A stretch of DNA of 64,000 nt from Heracleum sosnowskyi. Lineage: Eukaryota; Streptophyta; Magnoliopsida; Apiales; Apiaceae. Of this stretch, positions 52,453 through 63,400 are shown piece by piece; the stretch's first letter is position 1, and the number at the start of each line of letters is the position of its first letter. The notes under the pieces were generated by a model. The model made no database searches. It was not told the DNA's origin and saw only the letters and a program-made list of their open reading frames with translations. The stretch lies in NCBI GenBank assembly GCA_030848705.1, contig CM061243.1:111376674-111440673 (forward strand), in the 5' to 3' direction. A program made the translations under genes and the position numbers.

Positions 52453-53714
52453 TGTAACAGCCCGACTTTTCGGACTATTAATTCTAAATAAAAACTCAAA
52501 TAAAATACTATAAACTGACAATTACAGACGGAAGCGTGACAAAAGTTCTATTCAAAGATAACTATTACAAAAGCGCAGCTAACGATAATCCTCAAAATCC
52601 AAAGCTATCCCACTTGAGTTACACCGAACTTGAAAATTGTAAGGAATGAGCCATACAGCCCAGCAAGAAACCAATCGATCCAACTAGTCGGGCAAATAAC
52701 ATATATATACAAAACAGAATACAATATTCGATATGATACGATATATGAAATAAATAACTTTCGATACACATTCGTATTCTTATTCGATAGATACGATACG
52801 ATACCACATAAGAACAATAACCTGAAACCCACAATTCATGCCACGACCACTACAACCCGGTGATAACAGTCCTAAATTTTCAGAAAACTGTCACTACAAC
52901 CCGGTGTCTCGGTCCTTATTCTTATTCGATATTTTCACAAACCATGGCACAAATCAGAATCTCAATACTATTATTGCTTACAAATAACACATATCAAATA
53001 AACACATCACTTCAAAATATAATCTCACTTAGCCCAAGTTGTATAAGCAAATATATACATATAACACATAATTTCAAAAACACTAGGAAAATCAATCGGA
53101 AACTTACCTTGACGCAACCTAGATCATATGTCTAATTCTGATCAGTTCTGTATTTAGCATTTATTATCCTCTAAATGACGGCTTCTGGAAAAACTCAAAG
53201 GATGATAGTTGTAGAGAACGAAAAGACCTTTCTGAAAAGATATGACTCATCACAATCGGACTTATAACGAATCAGAAATTGAATAAAACGTCCGCTGAAT
53301 TTGAACAGAAACTGAAAACAAGATCTGTATGTGTTTTTTGATTTTAAGAACAATTCAGATCATAATATGGAAAAACACCGTGAAATAAAAGTTGTAGAAA
53401 ATTTAAAGAGCTTTCCGAAAAGTCAAGAATCATCAAATTCTGACTTACGGTGAATTTATTACGAATTTTACAAGACAACAGAATTCTAAGTATAAAAATC
53501 CTATGAATTTTGACAATAAAAACGAAGAAAGAGAATATGATGTTTATATAAAGACTCGGAACCCTAATTCCAAACCTACTACTTACCCGAACTTAAATCT
53601 GATCTATATTTTAGGCCCATTAGTCTAATTTAATTTTAAATCCTATTCTTTTTCAAATTTTAATTTTTTTTAATTTTTTTATTATTATTAATCTAAAAAT
53701 TACGGGATATTACA
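52453..53714 (-). repeat. LTR A23 (right edge of array)
   Basis: The last copy. It ends precisely at GGGATATTACA and is followed directly by LTR-B sequence instead of an internal segment. Confidence 0.9.
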
Positions 53715-53932
53715 TATAAATACAAAATCGGAGTAGTCATACGAACACAATAGACAAAACAAAGAACTCATGAATATATATCATATTATATACCAAAACA
53801 TTATCACCTATACAAATAATCAAGAAAATATGATTTACACATAATATCATATACACGAATTTACAAAAATATACAAAGAGTTCAAGAATCGTTACCCCTT
53901 TTTCTAAACTTGTCACAAATCTTCCTCTTTTC

Positions 53933-53986
53933 GTCTTCTTCTTCTTCTTCTTCATCTTCTTCTTCTTCTTCTTCTCTCTCTCTCTC
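53933..53986. repeat. (CTT)n/(TC)n microsatellite in LTR-B remnant
   Basis: The longest of the three alleles of this tract in the window, with one CAT interruption. Confidence 0.85.
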
Positions 53987-54273
53987 AACATTTTTTTCTC
54001 GCTGTTGTGCTCTAGTATTTTCTAGGGTTTTGTCTTCTTTTTTTTCGCTTACAAATTACCTACGTTTGTGTCTATATAGTAGTCCATTTAATTAACTTGG
54101 GTTAAGCAAAATCATTCGATTAAACTAAAGCCCAACTAAATTAAATTAGTACGACCCGTTAATCCAATTTTATTCTAAAGTCAAATTATATAATTATCTT
54201 AAATTTTAATCCACTTCTAATTATAATTTCTAGCAAATTTTAATCTATTAAAATTACAAAAAAAATCCGGGAT

Positions 54274-54278
54274 ATTAC
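54274..54278. repeat. Probable target duplication ATTAC of element 2 (left copy)
   Basis: Element 2 starts TGTT right after GGATATTAC. In the intact LTR-B (422-431) the sequence continues AAACTAC. The partner copy should lie beyond the right edge, so this is only inferred. Confidence 0.4.
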
Positions 54279-55272
54279 TGTTAATCCCAAATGACCTAAC
54301 AGAATTGTAGAAGGGGGGGGTTGAATACAATTTTGATATTTCTTTAACTTGAAAATACTTTATAAAATTAAACTGAACTGAATAAATAAAAACACAAGAT
54401 ATAAATAATTCAGTTGGATTGTTTGATGATCCAACTGAAGTGTTTTTATTGCGGAAATAATCTGTGATACAAATGTACACAGCTGCTCAGTTACAAGGTG
54501 GTAGAGAAGAAAAATGCTCTCAAAGATAGCTAATACAAACTCTTTGTTTTTCTTCACACTCAATAAAGTAACTGCTACACTTGGTTATATAAACCCAAGT
54601 TTACAACCCTATTTTTGGCTACACTAATAGTACAATGAGTAACCGCCAATAGTTTGCTTTTCATCCCTTTGTCCAGTGGTCCTTGGAGATTCTTGCTTTT
54701 GACTTCATGCTTATTATGATCACTCCCAAGAGCCCAATTGGAAACTGGGATGTTTCCTTATTCCCCATGTCCATTTTAATGGTTTCCAATGCAAAGTACA
54801 CTTCCACATCTCCTTTTTGATCTGTCAGGAACCTGTCACTATCACTTTGTCAATTGTATAGAAAAGCAATAATGATTCGTTGATGGCATAGAGATGTGTT
54901 TCGTTGATAGCTTTATTCTTTGTTTCGTTGATGAGCTTCCTTGTTTCGTTGATAGAGTAATCTTCATTCCGTTGACATGTCTTCACTTAGGCAAAATTAC
55001 AAGGCACTAAATATTTACAATTAACCAACCTATTTTGCCTATCTAACCATTTAGTCAACATGACTTAGAAAACCTATCTAGTACTCAACAAACTGCATAT
55101 CAAACTATGAAGTAATGTACAGTGCAATTGCTACATCACTCATTTCGTTGATGAGCTTCCTGTCAACGAAACACTGCAAAGCATGCTATTTCGTTGACAG
55201 TTACAAAATAACTTAATACAAAATCTACTAAGTGTTTTTATAATTATCATCAAGAACAACATATTCCTAACA
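54279..55272 (-). repeat. 3' LTR of element 2 (994 bp)
   Basis: On the minus strand it starts TGTTAGGAATATG after the PPT and ends GGGATTAACA. It contains at least seven copies of the motif TTTCGTTGA (or ATTCCGTTGAC) between about 54870 and 55200, in both orientations. Confidence 0.85.
54870..55200. repeat. TTTCGTTGA motif cluster in the LTR of element 2
   Basis: Copies such as TTTCGTTGATAGC, TTTCGTTGATGAGC and the inverted GTCAACGAAAC occur here. The same words appear in ORF3 (58175-58275), the pol-ORF3 spacer (60185-60330) and pol (62205-62275) of the same element. Confidence 0.7.
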
Positions 55273-55286
55273 ATCTCCCCCAATTT
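55273..55286 (-). other. Polypurine tract of element 2
   Basis: The minus strand reads AAATTGGGGGAGAT directly before the LTR start. It is of the same type as the PPT of element 1. Confidence 0.85.
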
Positions 55287-55459
55287 ATGACTGATAGAAT
55301 AACAGCCATAAATCAAGAGCCTTGATGATAACAAAAACACTCAGGCATATTACACATGATAAAAGTAAAAGTTGTATTGAGCTTCATAAAGTTTTTAGAA
55401 ATAATGCAAGACTTACAAAACTAATGCCCAAATGTGCTCCTCCAGACTGAGCAAATAAT

Positions 55460-58400
55460 TCATCTTTGTCTTCTTTGGGGCATAGTCTTCTTCCCTCTCC
55501 TAGAGTTGTTCTCCTCAATCTGGACCTGTAGCCTTCTGTAAAAGATCTTCTCTTCTTCATCTTGATCACCAAGCTTGGATTGCATAAACCTTAGAGTTTG
55601 ATTAGATGCCTTGTCCAGCTGGTCTTCCATCCTGAAGAACCTTCTGCAGTTGTCCTTGTCCTTGAATTCCATCATCCAGAAAGGTTGAAGATGGATCTTC
55701 TTTCCTGTTGAGGGCACTCTTAGCATCCTGGGAAGAGCCTCAGGCTTGTTCCAGCTAGCCTTTATTTGACATATTCTGGAGACCACCTCAGACTTGGCTG
55801 TTTTGGTGAAGCCAAAGTCTTTCTTCAAGCATCTAAACACTGTGAGTAGTGTTTGGTAGTCTTCTCCTAGAATTCTGTAGAGAGGCCAAATTTGTTCTCT
55901 ACCACCCTTGTATGTGAAAACCAATCTTTCAGGTAGCTTCTGAGAAGCTGCAATGCCCCTTACTTCCACCAGGTTGTCTAAATCAAGATGCAAGCTGGAT
56001 TCTTCCCTGATGTCAGCAATGTACATGCAGTCCTCTGGATTTGAAGGGGGTTTTTGAGGTTGTGGCTTTCTCACAAATACTGGCTTTGTCTTGACAGCCC
56101 TTTGCTTCAATTTCTTCTTTGGATCCATCTCAAAAAGGAATTTAGGAAAGTTAGCCTCATCAAACTCAATTGGCTCTTCCTTTGGCTCAATTGGCTGATC
56201 ATGATAATTAACAAGATGTTTGGGATCACAGGCTAACTTTAAAGATGGATCAGGAATTGTTGGAGGTACAGAAGAGTCTGATGCAATACTCTGAGAGTCA
56301 TCATTTTCAAAGGTTATGTTTCTTCTAGCCCTTGCCTTTGGTTGCCTTGTACTCTTCTTTTCACTCCTTTCCTTTTGGGCTTTTTCTTCTTGCTGTCTTT
56401 CTTCTTCATCTAGAGCTTGAGCTACTGCAAGAGCTTGCATAGCTGCTCTTTCTGATTCCTCAGCCTTGGCTTCAGCAAAGTTTGGATGACCAGCCCAAAC
56501 ACAGATTTGTTGTCCATTCCTGTAGACAATTGCCCTTTGCTTCCTTATCTCATGATTATTACTTTCCTTGCTTTTTGTGATGAGAAGTCCAAGTAGTTTG
56601 AGCTCATCTGGATAAGGTGCAGGATAGAAAGTCCTTGCTATGTTTTTGCCTTTTGGTTTAGCAGGAGACTTGGGAGATAAGCTTCTTTGTAATGTAGCTT
56701 CTTCCACATCCCTAATGCATGAAGTTTGTCCTTTCTCCTTTCTTGGTCCTTGAATGACTCCATGTAGAAGGGGCTCTATAGCATAAGAGCTCTTGAACTG
56801 TGGCTCCACTTGTGCAGTCACCATTGCATTTGTTGATGGCTGATCTGTCTTTGAAGATTCAGTAATTTTCTTGAACCTTGCTTCTATGTTGGACCAATGA
56901 TCTTTGATCTGTGCTGCAAGCTGTATCCTCATAGAAGCTTCCTGGATCAAGTCAATGCCATCCTTATTCTTCTTTCCAAACTCCCCCATTGCTAGTGGCT
57001 CCTGTGGCAATGTGATGGTTGGGACCAGCACCTTTGTGATTTGAATGGTTAGCTCCTGAGATTTCTCCCCCTTTTTGTTATCATCAAGAGAGACAACTGG
57101 GAGTCCTTGAGCTGCCACTAGCTGGGCCAAAAGTTGAGTCTGCTTCTCCTGTTCCTTTTGCATTTGAGATAAAGTAGCTTCCACCTTGTCCACTCTAGAA
57201 GAGAGAGTCTTCAAGGAGGTAGCCACTTCAGGTTCCTTAGAGAAAAACCTGTTCATTTTGGACATAGTGAGAAGAGGGAGCTTTTCATCCATCACCCTGT
57301 AGTTAGCATCCCTGAAATTGCTAATAGAGTCCTTGATTTCTGTAGCCTCAATCCTTGTCTGCATCATTTGTAGCCTTTGAATTTCCAGAGAATCCATGAT
57401 GGCCTTGTAGAATTTCTTGTCTCTTGCATTTGCAGACTCATGAGCTAAGTAGGCTTCATTGTACTGCCTGGAGATAGCAGCATCTAGAGTGGCTCTACCA
57501 TGCATACCTTGAGAAAGCCAGCCTGGTGTAGGAGGCACCACAGAAGTCCCAGTCTGTGAAGTGGTGGCCACCTGTAGATTATCACCATAGCTGTCCTCAG
57601 CATCAGAAAACTCAAATTCTCCACTTGCTGCAGCTCCTGAAGGTAGATTGGTCAGGGCATCCTTTGCTCTTTGCATTGATGCAGTTGTATGAATTAGATT
57701 TAGTGACCTTTCTGCCTCCACATTGCCCTGCTGAGCCATAATTTGATAGGCTGGCACAGGATGAGTAAAGGTCTCAGGATCCAGGGAAATACTATCCAGA
57801 GTTTGTTGATAAACCTCTTGGAAAGTAGGTTCCCTTTCTCCCTCACTGACCTCCATTAACTCATTAGCAATGGCTGCTTCCATCCTTATTTCTCCTGTAG
57901 TCCCTTCTCTCTCTCCACTCTGTTCTTGCATCATGGGCTCCCCATGGCTCACACCTCTCACACCCTCACCTTCACCTTCTAAGGTGGAACTCTCAATCTC
58001 TCCTTTTGCCTGGCTGGAAGAAATAGCCAGCCTCTCACTCACATTCTCTCCTTTTGCCTGACTGCAAGCCAGCCTCTCAGTTTCACTCCCTCTCAGTCCT
58101 AGAAGTGTCTCAACTACCACTAGATCATCTGCACTAGTTGTGGGAACAACTTGATTTTCAATTAAAGGTGCAGAGTGAACTATCAACGGAATGGTAGTTT
58201 GAACTGTCAACGGTATGGATACCGTTGATGGAGAAACACTTGTCAACGAAATAGACTGTTTCGTTGATGAAGTCAAGAAAGCACTTTGAGAATGAGAAAT
58301 TACAGTAGAGTCTGTGGTGATTGATTTTAAAGAATGGTCCACAGATCCCCTTGTAACTTCAGGAAAAATTGGTTGATGGCCCAACAAATCACTTAACAAG

Positions 58401-59893
58401 TGATGGCCACCAGCTTCAGAGTGGGGCTTCTCCAAGATTAGAGTTGGAGAATCAGGAATAGATGTATGGATCATGTCCACATCTAAAGATTGAGTTGGTG
58501 AATTGGATGGAGATAATTCAAGATTGATGTTTAGAGAATGGGACTGTAACCCCAGAGTAATGATAGGGGTTACATCAAACTGAATTTGAGAAACTGGAAG
58601 TGTTGCTTCCAGTGTGTGTGCACCCTGTGTACCCTTGGACTTTTGCTTCACTCTCCTTTGGTATTGGGAAAATGTAGACTTTGGGCTTGAAGTGTCCCTT
58701 ACCCTCTTGGACTGTGCTCTTGGTGGAGAGCTTGTTTCAATAATCACATCCTTTTGGGAGGATGCAATTAGACTTGTGTTTAAATCCATTTTACTCATTG
58801 TGCCTTGTTGGGAAGACACAATGGGGCTTGGCTGGTACACACTAACCTGTCCTTCCTTATCCTTGGGGTTTCTTTGATGTTCACCCCTTCCCTCACCTCT
58901 TACAACTCCAGACTCACTCCCCTTAGGTTGTGTGGTAGTTTTTACAACAGGTGCCTTTTGAGAAGCACCTGAGGTTGGCTTGGAGGATTTCTTTGATTTA
59001 GGTTTTGTTGCTAGGGTAGGAGCCTGTTGGGTCACAGCTACAGACTCCATAGCAACATTGGAAGGTAAAACAGTAGAGGAGTTAGCTACACTAACAGGGA
59101 TAGTAGTAGTTACCTCAATGATTGGCAGATACACCACTGGAACATCACCATTGTGGTTCAGCCTGAGTATGTCTGTCAATACTCTCTTTTCTTGCACAAA
59201 GCACTCGAACCTGGCATTAGGGTTAGAGATAACTAATGGTGCTGGACTAACATGGTTAGCCAACATCATCAGAAACCTAGCATAATAGATATTTTTCTTC
59301 CTATTCGCTTTGTCACCCAACTTAGCACCAATTTCATACATAAGTTGGGTGCTAAAGTTGTGATATCTATCATTTAGAAGCATGGTTAGGAGAATTAACA
59401 TAGAGTTAGTTAATGCATCAAAATTACTAATCTTTCCAGAAAAGACCTTAATGAATGCATCAGCTAAATAACTGTATTCTCTAACCAAACCTCTCCTAAT
59501 TATTCTACCCAGATTATCAGTAGGCAAAGAGTAGTTTATAGAATTTAACATGGTAGTTATTTCAGTGTTAGTAGGCAAAGCATCACAGTTATTATCAGGA
59601 ATATGTAAACATGCTTGCAAAACATCAGAATTAACTATGTACTCATTACCTTGAAGAGTGAATTGTAGTGTGCAGTTTGTTCCACTATACTCACATGAGG
59701 TCCAAATCTCCTCGATTATCTCATTGTAGAGTGGTGTAGAGTGAAACATTGCATAGCTCAACTTGCAATTCTTCATGAAATCCATCATTTTGAAGAACAG
59801 ACTGTTCGGGTTTTCCTTGACAACAAAAGGGATGGAGTTGTTCTTCTCATAGATGAACCCTCCAGCAGACATTAGCTTGACTATGGGTGCCAT
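55460..59893 (-). CDS. Element 2 ORF3: 1477-residue protein of unknown function after pol
   Basis: The ATG at 59893 is preceded two codons upstream by an in-frame stop (TAA TCA ACA ATG), which fixes the start. Residues 1-245 form an apparently globular domain related by eye to ORF3 of element 1. Residues ~265-700 are Ser/Thr/Pro-rich and probably disordered. A heptad-like coiled coil lies near 890-930. A Lys/Arg-rich stretch follows near 1200-1230, and a C-terminal domain spans ~1285-1450, with an FKDKDNCRRFFRMEDQL segment matching LKDYPAKHLVYMENML in element 1. The frame is uninterrupted. No signal peptide or membrane segment is visible, so it is not a typical envelope-like protein, although Sire elements are known for env-like third ORFs. 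It is in a different frame from pol, 541 nt downstream, so it probably needs a spliced or separate RNA. Function unknown. Confidence 0.85.
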   Translation of the reverse strand: MAPIVKLMSAGGFIYEKNNSIPFVVKENPNSLFFKMMDFMKNCKLSYAMFHSTPLYNEIIEEIWTSCEYSGTNCTLQFTLQGNEYIVNSDVLQACLHIPDNNCDALPTNTEITTMLNSINYSLPTDNLGRIIRRGLVREYSYLADAFIKVFSGKISNFDALTNSMLILLTMLLNDRYHNFSTQLMYEIGAKLGDKANRKKNIYYARFLMMLANHVSPAPLVISNPNARFECFVQEKRVLTDILRLNHNGDVPVVYLPIIEVTTTIPVSVANSSTVLPSNVAMESVAVTQQAPTLATKPKSKKSSKPTSGASQKAPVVKTTTQPKGSESGVVRGEGRGEHQRNPKDKEGQVSVYQPSPIVSSQQGTMSKMDLNTSLIASSQKDVIIETSSPPRAQSKRVRDTSSPKSTFSQYQRRVKQKSKGTQGAHTLEATLPVSQIQFDVTPIITLGLQSHSLNINLELSPSNSPTQSLDVDMIHTSIPDSPTLILEKPHSEAGGHHLLSDLLGHQPIFPEVTRGSVDHSLKSITTDSTVISHSQSAFLTSSTKQSISLTSVSPSTVSIPLTVQTTIPLIVHSAPLIENQVVPTTSADDLVVVETLLGLRGSETERLACSQAKGENVSERLAISSSQAKGEIESSTLEGEGEGVRGVSHGEPMMQEQSGEREGTTGEIRMEAAIANELMEVSEGEREPTFQEVYQQTLDSISLDPETFTHPVPAYQIMAQQGNVEAERSLNLIHTTASMQRAKDALTNLPSGAAASGEFEFSDAEDSYGDNLQVATTSQTGTSVVPPTPGWLSQGMHGRATLDAAISRQYNEAYLAHESANARDKKFYKAIMDSLEIQRLQMMQTRIEATEIKDSISNFRDANYRVMDEKLPLLTMSKMNRFFSKEPEVATSLKTLSSRVDKVEATLSQMQKEQEKQTQLLAQLVAAQGLPVVSLDDNKKGEKSQELTIQITKVLVPTITLPQEPLAMGEFGKKNKDGIDLIQEASMRIQLAAQIKDHWSNIEARFKKITESSKTDQPSTNAMVTAQVEPQFKSSYAIEPLLHGVIQGPRKEKGQTSCIRDVEEATLQRSLSPKSPAKPKGKNIARTFYPAPYPDELKLLGLLITKSKESNNHEIRKQRAIVYRNGQQICVWAGHPNFAEAKAEESERAAMQALAVAQALDEEERQQEEKAQKERSEKKSTRQPKARARRNITFENDDSQSIASDSSVPPTIPDPSLKLACDPKHLVNYHDQPIEPKEEPIEFDEANFPKFLFEMDPKKKLKQRAVKTKPVFVRKPQPQKPPSNPEDCMYIADIREESSLHLDLDNLVEVRGIAASQKLPERLVFTYKGGREQIWPLYRILGEDYQTLLTVFRCLKKDFGFTKTAKSEVVSRICQIKASWNKPEALPRMLRVPSTGKKIHLQPFWMMEFKDKDNCRRFFRMEDQLDKASNQTLRFMQSKLGDQDEEEKIFYRRLQVQIEENNSRRGKKTMPQRRQR
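58175..58275. repeat. TTTCGTTGA motif cluster inside ORF3 of element 2
   Basis: Five copies in both orientations (ATCAACGGAAT, GTCAACGGTAT, ACCGTTGATG, GTCAACGAAAT, TTTCGTTGATG) lie in the Ser/Thr-rich linker of the protein without breaking the frame. Confidence 0.7.
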
Positions 59894-60434
59894 TGTTGAT
59901 TAAAGGAAAGCTTCGAACTGAATTGATTGATAGAGAAAAGAAGAGAGAAAAAGCCTTTGAAATTTTTGAGAACAGGTAAAAAGAAATAATAAAACTAAAA
60001 TTTCTTAAATACTCCCCCAAAAATTCTCAGAAAATGAATCCAATAATAAATGTAAATTACTGGATTGGCTTAAAAATATAACCGTTACTCTTAAAGTATT
60101 ACCATTATTTATACTTACAGGGGTGTATGCATAGATCGTGGTAAAAGACGTGTCACATTTCAACGGTTCAGATAAAAAGCGCTAAATCAACGAATCAGGA
60201 TTGGGCGGTTAAAGTCCCGTCTTATTTCGTTGATAAAGCTGCGTTTCGTTGATATAAAAGAGCTATCAACGAAACACCCAGAAAACTGCTAAGACTGTCA
60301 ACGAAATGGTGCATTCCGTTGGCATAGTAATTTTGACTTAGACAAAATTTTACCTTTTCCTGAGAAAATTTATTCACAGAAAAAACATAGCAAATTTCTG
60401 GCTGCATTATGACTTGCAAATATCTCAAAAATAA
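59894..60434 (-). promoter_or_regulatory. pol-ORF3 spacer of element 2 with TTTCGTTGA motifs
   Basis: 541 bp without a credible ORF. Between about 60185 and 60330 it holds six copies of the motif in both orientations, including GTTTCGTTGATA followed by ATCAACGAAAC, which can pair. The position matches the GGTCATACC cluster of element 1. A role in ORF3 expression is inference. Confidence 0.5.
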
Positions 60435-63400
60435 TTAAGAGAAATTTAGCATACCTAGCTCACTTACTAATCTTGAGAATGTTGATTCATCAAGTGGCTT
60501 GGTAAAGATGTCTGCAAGTTGTTGTTCACTTGGAACAAAATGTAACTCCACAGTACCATTCATAACATGTTCTCTAATGAAATGGTACTTGATGTCAATG
60601 TGCTTGGTTCTTGAATGCTGCACTGGATTCTCAGTAATGGCAATGGCACTAGTGTTGTCACAGAAAATAGGAATTTTCTCAACTCTTAATCCATAATCAA
60701 GTAGTTGATTTTTCATCCATAAAATCTGTGCACAACAACTTCCAGCTGCAATATACTCAGCCTCAGCTGTGGAGGTGGAAACTGAGTTTTGTTTCTTGCT
60801 GAACCATGACACAAGCTTGTTTCCTAAGAATTGACAGGTGCCTGTTGTGCTTTTCCTGTCAATTTTACATCCTGCATAATCTGCATCTGAATAACCAATT
60901 AGTTCAAAACCAGATTCTCTAGGATACCAAATGCCAAGGTTTGATGTTCCTTTGAGATATCTGAAAATCCTTTTAATAGCAACTAAATGGGATTCCCTAG
61001 GATCAGCCTGAAATCTAGCACATAAACATGTAGCAAACATAATATCAGGTCTACTAGCTGTTAAATATAAAAGTGAGCCAACCATGCCTCTGTAACTTGA
61101 AATGTCCACAGATTTTTCCTTAGTATTCAATTCAAGTTTGGTGGCAGTAGGCATGGGTGTTTTGGCAGGAGAGCATTCCATTAAGTTAAACTTCTTCAAT
61201 AAATCAAAAATATATTTTGTTTGACTAATGAAAATGCCTTCATTAACTTGCTTTACTTGAAGACCAAGAAAGTAAGTTAATTCTCCCATCATGCTCATTT
61301 CATACTTACTTTGCATAAGCTTGGCAAACTTTTGACAAAGTTTCTCATCTGTAGACCCAAAAATTATGTCATCTACATAAATTTGAACAAGTATTGTAGA
61401 GCCATTCACAATCCTATGAAAAAGGGTATTATCTACAGTACCTCTAGTGAAGTGATTCTCAAGAAGGAACTGTGAAAGTGTGTCATACCAGGCTCTAGGT
61501 GCTTGTTTCAAACCATAGAGTGCTTTGAGGAGAAAGTACACATACTCTGGAAAATCATCATCTTCAAAACCAGGAGGTTGACTCACATACACCTCCTCTT
61601 CCAGTTCCCCATTTAGAAAAGCACTCTTAACATCCATTTGATAGACCTTGAAATTGGCATGGGCTGCATAGGCTAGGAAAATCCTTATTGCTTCTAGTCT
61701 TGCAACAGGAGCAAAGGTTTCATCATAATCGATTCCTTCTTCCTGTGAATAACCTTTTGCAACCAATCTAGCTTTATTCCTTGTGACTATGCCATTTTCA
61801 TCCATCTTGTTTCTGAACACCCATTTTGTGCCTATGACACTCCTGTCCTTAGGCTTGGGCACCAGCTTCCATACATTGTTCCTTTCAAATTGGTTTAGCT
61901 CTTCTTGCATAGCCAAAACCCAATCTGGATCTAGAAGTGCATCCTCAACTTTCTTTGGCTCATCTTGAGACAGAAAGCTGCTATATAGACATTCTTCTTG
62001 AGTTGCTCTTCTAGTTTGGACTTTTGAAGAAACATCACCTATAATGAGTTCAAAGGGATGATCTTTAGTCCATTTTCTTGAGGGAGGTAGATTTGCTCTA
62101 GACGAGGTAGCTTCATGATCATGATTGCCTTGATTGGACATTTGTCCTTCAGAAACTCCCCCTGAGTTTGTTGTCCCTAAATGATCACTTCTAGAACCAT
62201 TTCTATGACTGTCAACGGTATGACCATTTTGGTTGTCAACGAAACGCTCATTTTGACTGTCAACGAAATGATCATTTGGTCTACTAGCAGCTATTCTTTT
62301 CAATCTTAATGCAGCAACTTCATCTTCACTGCTGCTTTCATCTGTGCTAGATACAACAACTTTAGGCTGTTTCTCAGTAGCCTTATCATGATTCACTTGT
62401 TCTCCTTCCTCATTCTCAAAAGAGAGACTTTCATGGAAACCTTCATCACAGAGACCTTGTATTTTGAGATCATCAAAAACAACATGTACAGATTCCATAA
62501 CAATGTTGATTCTGAGATTAAAGACTCTGTAAGCTTTCCCTGCTGCATATCCCACAAATATTGCTTCATCTGCCTTTGCTTCAAATTTCCCCAAATGCTC
62601 AGCTTGATTTCTCAAAACAAAGCACTTGCATCCAAAGACATGAAGAAAATCTAATAGTGGCTTCTTTCTTTTGAGTAACTGATAAGGGGTCATTCCTTTG
62701 GCCTGATTAATCAAAGAAATATTCTGAGTGAAGCAAGCTGTGTTAACTGCCTCAGCCCAAAAATAAGTTGGTAACTTTGATTCATCTAGCATTGTCCTTG
62801 CAGCTTCAATAAGTGTTCTATTTTTCCTTTCAACTACACCATTTTGCTGTGGTGTTCTTGCTGCTGAAAACTCATGCAAAATACCATTTTCTTCACAGAA
62901 CACCTTCATGCTTGAATTCTTGAATTCTGTCCCATTGTCACTCCTAATCCTTCTTACTTTGAAATCAGGATGATTGCTTACCATCTTGATGTGATTGATA
63001 ATGATTTCACTTGCCTCATCTTTAGAGGGCAAAAAGAAAGTCCATGTAAATCTAGAAAAATCATCAACAATCACAAGACAGTATTTCTTCTTTGAAATAG
63101 ACATGACATTTACAGGGCCAAACAAATCCATATGAAGTAACTCAAGCTGATGAACAATTGATGACTCTGTCTTGCTTTTGAATGATGCCTTCTTTTGTTT
63201 CCCTTTTTGACAGGCATCACACAAACCATCCTTGGAAAACTCCACCTGTGGAATTCCTCTAGCAAGATCTTTCCTCACCAAATCATTCATAACCTTGAAA
63301 TTCAGATGAGATAATTTCTTGTGCCATAGCCAACTTTCATCCTTGCTTGCTTTGCTGAAAAGACAAGTAATGGTGTCTGAACTTGTGCTACTAAAGTCAG

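Larger units (their letters stand above)
40646..53714 (-). repeat. LTR-A tandem array, right (diverged) block
   Basis: Nine more LTR-A copies plus the end of A14 have the same LTR-internal-LTR structure. Unit spacing is irregular (1418-1443 bp) and there are many private substitutions and small indels. Shared block markers absent from most left units include AGTTGTATAAGCAAATA, CAGAATCTCAATAC and CCTAGGGAATG. The block ends exactly at an LTR end (GGGATATTACA, 53714), where LTR-B sequence begins. Confidence 0.9.
53715..54278 (-). repeat. LTR-B, right-hand remnant
   Basis: Matches LTR-B from about 2095 to the LTR-B end: the ATCAAGAAAATATG block, a CT-rich tract at 53933-53986, GGGTTTTGTC, and CCGGGATATTAC. 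It overlaps by about 288 bp with the LTR-B sequence left of the array (2095-2383). The final bases are interrupted by element 2. Confidence 0.7.

Noticed and set aside
2384..53714. A series of independent solo-LTR or nested insertions
   Set aside because: No target duplications separate the units, and all junctions are identical PBS/PPT segments in one orientation.
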